Shown: positions 13,101 to 25,100 of the stretch, in pieces
Numbering within the stretch: position 1 is the first letter of the stretch
Layout of the letters: each line of letters begins with the position of its first letter
Assembly: GCF_039555335.1 (NCBI RefSeq)
Contig: NW_027305494.1
Location: 310,001-374,000, forward strand
Reading direction: 5' to 3'
DNA length: 64,000 nt
Origin: Amphiura filiformis
Lineage: Eukaryota > Echinodermata > Ophiuroidea > Amphilepidida > Amphiuridae
Position numbers and translations under genes: made by a program
Notes under the pieces: model-generated
Told to the model about the DNA's origin: nothing
The model's input: the letters and a program-made list of their open reading frames with translations, nothing else
Databases searched by the model: none

Positions 13101-16100
13101 CATACAGTATTGTACACAACTATATAGCTAGGCAGAGTGGTGGTAAACCATGCACACAATTCTGCGATCTGCAGTGTATCGCCGGGAGCTGATTTGTACA
13201 TCTTGCGCGGCGTGGCCTGCGGAATTCGACCTTCAGCAAACCAGTTCGGATTTACTTTATATACTAGTAGTAGGCCATACATACTGTAGTTACGGTACTG
13301 CCCGTTTTCCTATACACAATACTCAGTGCGCTCACCATTGACGCGTGACCTAGTGTATGTTAGAAGTATTATGCCATTGCCTATATGACGTCACTGTGTA
13401 AAAAATAACCAGTCAATATTTAAAGTATTCTCTGAAATTCTAGAAAATATAGTTTTGTAACATTTCCTAAATTTTAGCTAATTTAGGTGTTTGGAAATAT
13501 TGGTACTTTTGTGTTTTAGGAAGGATATGTAAACGACAGATAACACCAAAAATATGAACAAATTATTTCTAAACCGTGTTAAGTCTGCAAACCATTATGC
13601 TTCTCATTTTCAAGAACGCTGGTTAACAATAAGCAGACTATTGTCTCATTTCGTAAACAAAAGCCCAGACAGTATTGTTACCTTGCGTTCGCTTTATAAT
13701 CATTCACCCAACTGAAACTATAATACCAGCTCATTGTTCATTGCACAGGTAAAACAGACACAAGTGCAGTGTGTATTTAACCAGAGAAGATCTGATGTAA
13801 CATAGTTGAGCTGTTTTCATTGAGTGTTATCTTGGTTTAATAGCTTTTAATGGGGTTTAAGTCCTTCAAAGGTCGTGGTGAATTCTACTGTAGACATGAC
13901 TGCATCATGATTATTTTAAAGTCAACAACATTCAACAATATGATCACCGTGATAGTATGACAGTATCAGTACCGTGGGTGTCAGTGATCCTGGCCTGACA
14001 CAGTAGACAAACAAACAAACACGCCACACACATGGCACATGCATGCAAGGTAACATTGACTATACACTAATCAAACAATGGTATTGATCCTGTACAACTG
14101 TTTGTGGTTTATTTACATTCGATTCATTTAAAATCCACATAGTAAACATTAATTTTGGCAAGAGTTTTCTCTCTGGAACGATGATGCATCAACTGGCTCC
14201 GCGTAATGAAAAGATCTAACATGATTGGTCAATTTAGCTCCGCGAAGCGAAAAGTAAGCTACGCGTAGCAGCTCCACGTTGTGGCGGTTACGGTCAGCCA
14301 TATACTGATCATGCGAAAATCGTAAAACATAGAATAGAAACAGTGTGGCCGGCTCTCAAAATCTCAAATTGTATGCATAGCCTGAGTCGCACGGCCTATC
14401 TCGAACAAAATAGCTCAAAATCACCATGCGTAGTTGTTGAAAAACGTGAGGATTTATCGTACTACCACGGCAATTTTTAACACGAAGATATAGGGATGAT
14501 GACGGTGTGCGGCATCACGGATGTACCAGTCCCGTACCAGTGCGTAAAGAGGCAGACAGATATCCACCAGCAAGAAAGAAATCATCTTCCAACCAGCTTA
14601 TCACAGTGCGTACCAGGCAGATAGCCACTAGCAAGAAACAACCCATCTTCCAGCCAGCTTATCAGCAAAAAAGCACGATATTCATCTAGTTAACAGGTGA
14701 GATCTTTCTAATTTTATTTTTAAGAAACTTCGAAGGACTCGAACCCAAGTCTACACCATAACAAACAATTTACGTGTACGTGATTGAATATATCAGTTCA
14801 CCAAGTAGTCTACCAATTCAGCATCAAAGTGGTTACGTAATTCTCTTGGTTACCGGATCACGCTATTTTGGTATGCCTTCGAGTGCCATATACTTTGTGT
14901 GGTGATCGTTTCGATCGTGGTTCATTACTCAAGAGCGTGATCCCGTTGACATAGCAACATTACGTAACTTCGATACTGAATACAAATCAAGAAGGACTAT
15001 TGATCTCTATTATCAGTGTGTGGCAGTCAGACAACCAACACAATGGGAATTGGAATTGGCTTGTGGCGTGCAAGAATAGGCTGTTTTATGTATCGCGGGA
15101 AAGCTAAGTCCATCTATTTTGGCATATTAGTCAACCATGACCGAGTCACGCTTGCATTACGCTTATGCACATTCTTTCTTTTGTGTGTTGCAATGGACGT
15201 AGAATCTAACCCAGGACCTATTACTGAATTGCGTAGCCGTAATACTACAGACATCGGAGATACTATCCTGAAAGAGTTGCGTGAATTTAGAGGTTCAACC
15301 GAAGCATCGGTAGCCACAATCAATAAGAAAATTGACGGCTTAACGGGTGACCTTAACAAATTGAAAAAAGATGTAAAGGACGCCAAAGATGAAGCGGCAG
15401 CTGCTTATGAGGAAGCCGACAGATTGCGAGAAGACGTTGAGAAACTTCGTAGCAAGGTTGACCAGCTGGAGGGCAATCCAGAAGAGAAACCTGATCTTCC
15501 ACGGTGTGGAAGGAGATAAAAACGAGAGCTGGGATACTTCAGAAAACAAAGTAAGGGGTATCATAACGGACAATCTGGGCTTAGATGGCAAGGACATATC
15601 AATAGAAAGGGCACATAGACTAAAAACAAAAAAACAAAATGCACCAATAATTGTGAAATTCAGTTTTTATCCGGATAGGAACATGGTGCTCGGCGCGGCA
15701 AGCAACTTGAAGGGTAGCGTCATTTCAATACAAGAAGACTATACTACAAGGGTAAGGGATATACGCCGCAACCTGCTACCATTCTTAACAGAAGCAAAAA
15801 CTGCAAAGAAAAAAGCAAAGTTAGCCTTTGATAAATTAGTTATTGATAGTCAGGTTTACAGATGGGATGAAGGTACCAAGAGACCCGTAGCCATGGAAAC
15901 AGCATAGGATGCTGGCCAAAGCCCGAAGAACATGAACAATGATCATAGTTGCCAAATTTGCGCTGACAATTCTCAGTTTGATGATATGTTGTTATTTGAT
16001 TCATTGTCAAACTACAGCGAAGTTAAAAAGAAAAAAAGTGTTAAAAATGATATGAAAGATGAATTGTGGGAATATAAGATGAAAGATGAGTGTGATACAT

Positions 16101-19100
16101 GTGATGTAGAAACTGGCAGTGAGGTAAATGGGATGAAAGTAGGTGGTGAAAAAGAAATGAACGATGAGAGTAGTGGATACAATAGTGAAAATGAAGAAAG
16201 TACTGAACCATCCATTTTTTCAGCTTGTGATAAGGTTAATTGTCATGATCAAAGTGATAGTAAACAGAAGGAAAATGACACTGATCAAACCAAAGCTTCT
16301 GAGGGTGATAATAACAACAATACAGGGGATACAGGTCAGAATCTTAGTGATAATAATAATGACAATGAGACAACTGATCAAAGTAATGGTTGTAATAGCA
16401 ACGTGAGTGGTGTTACAGATAATAGTGATGCTACAAGCTTCATAAAATCTCATTTTATTTTTTGGAATATCAATGGTATGTCATCAAATATTGGCGATTA
16501 TGATTTTGAAGCATTTTTGCAAACGTTTGACTTTTTATGCTTTGTTGAAACATGGGCATCAATAATCAATGAATTTGATATTACAGGTTTCGACCAGGTT
16601 AGCACTATTCGAAAGAAAGCAAACAATGCAATTAGGAATTCAGGTGGAATATCATTTTATTACAGAGCTAACTTGGATATTGCTGTAGAAAAATTATCTA
16701 GTAGCTCAGATAATATCCTCTGGGTCAAAATATCATCAAATGATGGTATTGCTTTAATTGTGTGTATTGTTTACAGGTCACCCCATAACTCCCCATTTAC
16801 TGTTAATGAAGATATTTATGACATTCTCGAATCTGAATACTCTAATTACCAGTCTCGTTTCAGTGAATTCAAGTTCATTATAGTCGGTGATGTTAATGGT
16901 AGAACAGGTAATGAGGACGACTTTATTGAAGGAGATGAATGCCCTGATGGTTGGCTCCCAGAGACATATGAAGAGGATGAAGAAATGTGTAAGAGAAAAA
17001 ATTCTGACAGCACAATCAACAGTTTTGGTAAAGATTTGTTAAATTTTGCAAAGGAACTGGCTTCAGAATTGTGAATGGAAGAATTAATAGCCAAGCTTCC
17101 GGATTATTCACTTTTATTAGTCATCAAGGCAAGAGTGTCGTCGACTATTTACTTACCAAACCAACTATTTTCCCGCTTATTACTGATGTTGCCATTTACA
17201 ACAGAATTGAGTCAGATCATATGCCCATTGTATTTAACATGCATTCTGAGAACCATTTGGACAATGAGAATGTTAACATTTCAGATAAAGAAGATGATGA
17301 TGAGGCAGGCACCACCATGAATAACTTATTGAAGCGCTTTGTTTGAATACCAATTGCCTGCATTCATTTATGAAAAGATGGAAACATCCAGACTTCATCA
17401 ACATGAATAACAGGTTTAGAAAGGTTTTGCGTGAACTTCATATTGACCAGGCAGTTTCAATTCTTGGTGACATGTTCTACTTTGTTGGAAAAAGTATGTT
17501 CCGACAACAAAAGCAAGTTAGAACTACTGCAAAGAAACAAGACAGCTGGTTTGATGCCGAGTGTTTGCAGCTTAAAAATACGGTTCAGCGAAAACTTAAC
17601 AGGTTTAGATTGAGTCGCTCAGAAGAGGCTTTGTCAGAATATAAGATCATTAAACAGCAGTATAAAATTCTTTTAAAGAAAAAGAAATATTTATTCAGGA
17701 AAGAGAAGCAACAGGCTCTTCTTGATTCCCTCAACAGTAATGATATCAAAACTTTCTGGGCACAAATAAAGTCACCTCCTAAAAGTGTATCTGATCGTAT
17801 ATCAACCAATCAGTGGCTGCATCATTTTAGAAATCTTTTTATCCCAGAGAAAGATGATGCCAGTGATGATGATATTGAAATCATCGAAAGTGAGTGTCCT
17901 CCTGATAACCACTCCGAGGAGGCCAATAAAAGTGACACCGAATGGGATACGTTTCTTAACACTGAAGTAACTGAGGATGAGGTAGCTAATTCTGTGAACT
18001 CTTTGAAACAGGGCAAAGCGACTGGTATTGATGGCATACCTGCTGAATTTCTTAAACATTCGCCAAAAGTTTTGCTCGATATGCTTGTAAGTTTATTCAA
18101 TGCAATATTAAGCTCTGGTTGCTTTCCCTTGCAGTGGGCCACTGGGCTGATTGTCCCCATTTTTAAAAAAGGTAAACGTGATGAGCCCAGTAATTATCGG
18201 GGAATATCACTTATTTCAGTTCTGTGTAAAGTTTTCTCGGGAGTTCTCCTGAATAGATTGAACTTCTGGGCAGACGCAGTGAATTTCTTTTGCCAAGAAC
18301 AAGCTGGTTTTAGAAAAGGTTATCGCACAACAGATAATGTTTTTATTATGTATACAGTAATTAATAGATACTTGTCTCGTAAAAAGGTCGATTATATATT
18401 GCTTTCGTAGATTTTCGTAAAGCTTTTGATTCTGTGAATCACCAACTGCTCATTTCTAAACTAAAAGATGCTGGAATTACAGGTAACATCCTTGAAGTGT
18501 TGCGTTCCATGTATATGCAATTAAATGCACATGTTAAAACTCCTTATGGAGTCACAAATTCTTTTCCTTGTTTATCAGGTGTTCAGCAAGGGTCTGTATT
18601 ATCACCATTTCTTTGTTCCTCAACAGCTTGAGTCAACAGCTGAATTCTGCTGACATCCAGGAAATCCAACTTGGCGACGCATATATAAACCACTTACTCT
18701 ATGCTGATGATCTAGCACTGATCAGTGATACAGTATTTGGACTGCAACGACAAATAAATATTCTTGCTAACTACTGTAAAGTATGGGGTCTATCAGTCAA
18801 TACTGAGAAAACAAAAATCATTGTTTTTCGTCGTGGTGGTGTATTAAAGAGATATGAAAAATGGTATTATTTAGACGAGCAAATAGACACTGTTAATTCA
18901 TTTAAGTACTTAGGAGTTACATTCAGTTCGTCTGGATCATGGATCAAATCACAAGAGTATTTAAGACTAGGGGTCTGTTACCGTCAAGCAAAATTTTAAA
19001 TATGTGGACAAACTCAAAAAAATAGAAATCCTTGATTCTTTTAGCATGGAAAGGGTTTAGGGGGGACATTTTAAAAATGACATTTAAAAAGTTGCATTTG

Positions 19101-22100
19101 GCCTGTTGGCATGGTAACGGACAAAACAAATATTAGTCGAAAATGAACAAAATTTACAATTTTCATTTTTGAAAAACGGCAAAGTTTGGTCGAATGCCAC
19201 AAATATATAAGATGTGATATAATTTTTTAATTTTTTTCTTCAGATAGGAGCATGCTTTGGTAGTCCTTGCAAATGAAGAAAGAGCTTGTCACTCTTTTAA
19301 AAGATCCTTTAATTTTAAGTAGAAAAAACACATTTTTGGGCAAAAATTGTAAATGTCATTTTACCCCAACATTAAAGGGGTGTAACTGTAAAGAAGAAGT
19401 TGATATTTTGTAATTGTATGGTGGCATAGCTAGAGTGAACCCTTGCTGACAGATATATAGTTTCAAAAAATTGGGGTCTCAACTTCTAAAGAAGTTCTGG
19501 CTTTTAAAAGTACCAAGTTTTTGAAAAAATGTGTATTTTTAAGGGAATTTATGGCAAAAAAGACAAGTTTCGCTTAAAAGGATTGTGTTTAAATAACCGT
19601 AATGAAATAATTATTGAATATATTTCTATTGATGAAAAGATTAAGTGACTTCTTAAATTTGAGTCTCAGTTTTAAATGGTACAAAAAAACTATATTATAC
19701 ATACAGGCCTTTTAAGCATGTTAAGCAGATTAGACAGATCGCAGCGCTATTCAAATACAGATGGCAGCGCTTGGAAGACATGTTGCTTTTAGCATCAGAC
19801 AGCTAGCTACCCAGTACAAACAACAGAGTTCACCAACTTTACGAGAACACCAATTAGGGGCTGTGCAATAATGATAAGCCCTGTAGGAAGGGTGAATATG
19901 GGTGGGGGAGGGGGTGTCCAAGACTTTTGGCAACCCCAAAAGGGGGGGGAGCAATTTTGGCAGGTCAAAGGGGTCAGGGGTCTAGTACATGAACCTATAC
20001 CATGGTTCCTAGCCGTCGCAGAGGAGCTCATAGGGTAGTGTCAATATACCGGTAAACGACATATCTGATTTGCCCAGGTTTTTGTAAGTTTGCCACTGCT
20101 TTTAGCATCAGACAGCTAGATACCCGGTACAAACAACAGAGTTCACCAACTCTACGAGAACACCAATCAGGGGCTGTGCAATAATGATTTGCCCAGATTT
20201 TTGTTTGCCACTGCAAGCTAGGTGGTGGCAATGGACATTGGAGCACATTTACGGGGCAGACTATACTACAGACACGCTCTGATAAGGGCTTAGAAAAACA
20301 GTGCAGAAATGTTCAAATATGCCAAATTCTTTGCTCACTACGCTTGCATTATACAATGTATAATATACATGTACATCTAGACCATTATTATAAGGTTTGC
20401 AAATTGGGAACTCAAGCATATGTCATGTGCGGGGGGGGGGGGCAAAGATTTGTTGGCAGGCCGGAAGGGGCAAGCAATTCTTTTTGGCACGCCGTTTGGA
20501 AGTTTTAAGCCTAGCCCTCAACATCAGGACGCATGTAAAGTTTCATCTCCAGCAGATGGATCTTCAGGGAATTCAACATCAGAAAATGTAACCAAGAAAC
20601 ATTTGAAAATCATCAACATCATGAACTATGTGCTGCTTTTAACATCAGGCAGCTAATATTGCTAACCCAGTAGAATCAGCGGTGGACACCAATTCTACGA
20701 GAACACCAATCAGCAATAGGAAGTATGTGAAGCGTTATCTTCAGTAGATGAATCTACTAGCTACGGTGGATTCAAGAGGTATTGCAAATGCTATTCAGTT
20801 ACCCAAGGAAACATGTACATCGACATACATAAAGCATTGAAGCATTGACGCTAGTAGCTCACATTCAGTCAGGAAAATATGACAAAATTACAAACATCAA
20901 AATTAAAAAGCCTTCTAGCCAAGATAAGAGGAAATACAAACGGACAGCAATGCATTCTTTCTGAATCAGAGATATGATTAGGTCATGAATTGGCCCTAAA
21001 GGTTATATACCACTAATAGGCCTGGGCGATACATGAAAATACGACGAGTAACTATTTGTTTGCATGGCATCTGAAAAGACTGCTTTAAAATCGCTGAAAT
21101 TGACCAAGTAATATAGCCAAAAAAGTACTTTTTAGGGTTTGATGCTTCAAAATGGTATATTTTCTCTCATTATATGACATTTTTGTTGTAATAGTACCAA
21201 AATTCATACGCACGGCTACGGTTTTAGTAAATATTCGCCCTACCATATTGTTACTTTCAGCTTCGAGTGCGCACTGCCATTTTGAGGTGTTTACGGTTCA
21301 GTGCGTTAAAACAAGAAAAGTCTCAGGTCAACCTATGTTGAGTTTTTGATCATTTGGCATCTAAATCACATAGTTTCACCTGATATTAGTGGCATTTAAC
21401 TGTGAGAGTTCTGAATATGAGAAACGTCCACCCGAAATTAGCCATTTTGCCATTGAAACCCGTGTAATACATAATTAGTGGTATTTAACCTATAGTCAGC
21501 AAGAAACAAACAAACCCAATTTCCAAGAAGCAGAAAGAATTTATTATTGATGGGTATGAGCATGGAGAGGTCACTGGGAATCCGGGCTGGGAATAGAGAG
21601 ACCCTTCTGCTGTTGCTAAGCAAATGCGTTTTTTGGCGGATGTAAAATAGCAACAAGAGGGCATTTAGCATGTTTAGCAGGCCTACATCTGAGACGAGTA
21701 TCTGACCCCACAACACACAAGTAGTTTTTTTCCGAGAGATCAATGATGAACTTGCAGATCCTGCAGATACAATGGTATATCAAGAGTGCCTAAAGGAAGC
21801 GGTGCAGAAACCAGAACTTTATCATCCCATTACTCCTATTACTTTGGGGACAAATAGATTATTTAGAGTACAAGATGACAAACTTAGCAGTGTCAGCATC
21901 AAAACTCTCACAGACATCTGTCAGGCACTGTTCATGATCTCATTAGAAAATCCCACACATGAGCGACTCTGTTTATAATTCTAACAATCTACACAAAGTA
22001 TAGACTTGAGCATCACTTTATGATGGGTTGGCAATGGCTTCACCATGTCCACATTTAACTTTTAAAAAAAAACCTGTGACATTGCATTTTAAAAACAATA

Positions 22101-25100
22101 ATTCAAGTGCATTGTCCAGTCCCCCATGTTTTTATAAACATTTTTCTATTGTTTTGTACAATGTTTGATCTTTCTTACATTTGAGATTTGTTTTCAGTAT
22201 CATGCAGTCTTAGAACTAAATTTATAGATAACATTGTATAAAACAAAGAAAAATGTTACTTGGTATGTCAGTTGCTGTTGTTGCTATAAACCCCAGATAA
22301 GGTAGAAACAACTGGTAAAAAGGACTTTAATATTATAAATCCACAAAATTATCACATTCTCATTATGTTTAAACCATATTTAGATTATTGGTGAGGTATT
22401 TCAGATAAAGTCAATCAATGAGTCCAGTAGTGAATATAGACCTAAATAAGAAGTAGAAATGATTATTATACATGGAAAACCCCTAGCCTACTCCAGAGTA
22501 GTGACCAACTGAAATATAATGTGTTTTATTTGGTTTCAATAGTTATAATCGATTTATCCATTGTTTAGGAAGAGTAGAGATTATAAAAGACAGATAACCA
22601 CCACCAAGAAATTAATGCCCATGGTAACCATTTTGCGCCCAACTTTGCACATGTTTCATACATTAAACCATATGGCTGGGGGAGGGGTCACTGGCAGTTT
22701 ACTAAGTGAAAATTACTTAAATAAATGATAACCAATGGTTATGATGGGTCAATGAACTATTCTGGGTATGTTATTTGCAAATCACAAGCCAATAAAGGAT
22801 TTTTTATACTGTGAAAGTGCTATGTAATTAGCTCATTTTATCGAAAATAGCGAACTTTCTTCAAAGTAAAACTTCGTTATGGGGTAAAGACCCCAATTTT
22901 TTTATTGGTTGGTTGATCATCCCCATTCATAGTCATTCTCATCCAACCCCTGACTTTAATCAGCAAACTTCTTCTTGAGAGTTATTGAATTTCAAAGTTA
23001 TACCACTTTTACTAATGAAAAAATTGCAAAAAGAGGGATTTTGCATTGCATATTACACAATATTCTAGGTGGGTGAGAAAACTGGCAATACTATTTTTGT
23101 AATGTCTAATACATAGGTATTTATCAGCAGCAATTTAAATTGTTCCATACTTCTAGCAATTTCATTAGTGCTAGCTAGAAAAATGTGTCTTTTTCGAACT
23201 GTAAAATTGAAAAAATGAACTTTCCCTGTGGCAATCTTCAAAGAACCGTTACCATGGCAACAAGGGATTTTCGAATTTTTGATCAAGTTACAAAATCATT
23301 AGACCCAAATACCTTTCCTATCACAAGATTTAGGCAAATTCCATGAACCTTTATTTTTGGCTTTGTCCGCATATTGCTGAATTGATCCAGACCCCCAGTC
23401 TTAAGTGTACAGGCTAAGAAAGCCCTTTTTAGTGTTAAAAGCATTGCCAGTAAATTTGGTCGCCTACCTCCTGATGTAATGTGCAAAATTTTTGATACTA
23501 AAATTGCCCCAATTATGTTTTATGGCTGCGAATTATGGGGAACAGATGAATCAATGTTAATTGAAAGAGTACATTTAAGTTTCTGCAGGTACCTACTCAA
23601 CATACCAAAAACAACTTCTAGTGATGGTGTGCGAGGTGAATTGGGCAGATATCCTTTGTTTATTCAAACTCTGATGAGAGTTATCAAGTATTGGCTATAT
23701 ATTCTTGAATTAAGTCATAAGAGAACATTATTTCAGTGCTATAAATTTCAGTACAACAAAGCCGAACGTGGCCAGGAGTGTTGGGCACTAGCTGTCAAAA
23801 ACATTTTGTTTTCTAGAGGATTTGGTCACGTTTGGATTGCACAAAGTGTTGCCAATAAAAATGTTTTTATTTCACTTTTTAAGCAACGTTGTACAGACGT
23901 AGAACTACAACGTTTTGATGAGTCTATGCGTACTAATTCTAAGTTAAAATATTATTCAATCTTTAAGACTGATATCATATGTGAAAAGTATTTATTTATA
24001 ATTGAAAATGTTATGATGAAGATTTTGTTGACTAAACTCCGACTGGGTAGTTTGAATTTGGAAGTAGTTTTAGGAAGATATGAAGGTATACCACGCGATG
24101 AACGTCTCTGTAAATTATGTGAGTCTGGATTGGTCGAAGATGAACTGCATTTTGTTCTAGTGTGTGATTATTTTAGGAATGAGCGGCAACGTTTTATACC
24201 TAGATACTATCGTGAAAACCCAACTGAACTGAAGTATTGCCAATTCATGCAGACTTCTGATAGCAGGATCTTGAAAAATCTGTGTAAATATCTATTTAAT
24301 GCATGTAAGAAGAGAGATATATACTTTCGTCAGTAGATGTATACGTTAATATTGTTTATGTAATTTACAATGTATTTTAGGGCCGGAGGCCTTTATATAC
24401 TGAATAAATTTCCCTCATTTGAGGGAATTGAATTGAATTGAATTGAATTGTGTATCAAATTGGACTTCGTCAAATGGATTTAGTTCATTTTGAGTGGCTA
24501 GAGGTGTATCAAAAGTGTATTTAATTGGACTTGCATAACTGACTTTTTGTTGTGTATCAAAAGTTTATCAAAAATGTATCAAAAGTGTATCAAATTGAAA
24601 AAATAACTGATCACATGACTAGATCATGACTCATCATTTTCAAATTTGTGGTACCAGGAGTTGCATTTGGAAGTATGCTGTATTTTAGAGCAAATTACGG
24701 TATTTTATTTATCATGACGAAAGATACATCAGGGCCTATGTTACAATGTAACTGCAATCAGGGACTGTGATCAAAAAGGAAATTTTATTAATTTTGTTCT
24801 GATACAGTAACATAATTGATATGCTTTTGATATATGCATCAAATATGTATCAAATGAAAGAATAAGAATTAGAACGCTAATTTGATACAGTGCCATATTT
24901 GATACACTTTTGATATAATTATGTATCAAATATGTATGAAATGAAAGGATAAGAATTGGAACGATGTTTTGATACATTTCATTACATACATGTATTGTGT
25001 ATGAAATGAAAGGATAAGAATTGCAATGCTAATTTGATACAGTTTTAATATAATTTTGACACATAAAAGTGTATCAAATGAGTGTTCCAATCCAATTCAA

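Larger units (their letters stand above)
18965..23400. mobile_element. TTAA-flanked DNA element, 4.4 kb, inside LINE ORF2
   Basis: Flanked by TTAA at 18961-18964 and 23401-23404. Ends are GACTAGGGGTCTG and, reversed, GACTGGGGGTCTG, followed by looser similarity (ATGTGGACAAA / ATGCGGACAAA, then GGCATGGTAACGG / GCCATGGTAACGG). TTAA duplication with purine-purine ends fits Kolobok; piggyBac is the alternative. I see no transposase, so it is non-autonomous. It is younger than the LINE and has itself received other repeats. Confidence 0.88.
15016..24450 (+). mobile_element. Nearly full-length 2A-bearing LINE, split by a TTAA element
   Basis: Order: ORF1 (15043-15907), ORF2 with AP-type endonuclease (about 16440-17290), reverse transcriptase (about 17960-18960 and onward after the insert), Cys-rich C-terminal domain (ending 24336), and 3' tail of five TTGAA units (24426-24450). 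About 5 kb remain once the 4436-bp insert is taken out. The body is CR1-like (Jockey group). Several frame shifts make it inactive. It lies in GST intron 2, antisense to the GST transcript. The true 5' end is not defined and may start near 14.7 kb. Confidence 0.92.
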
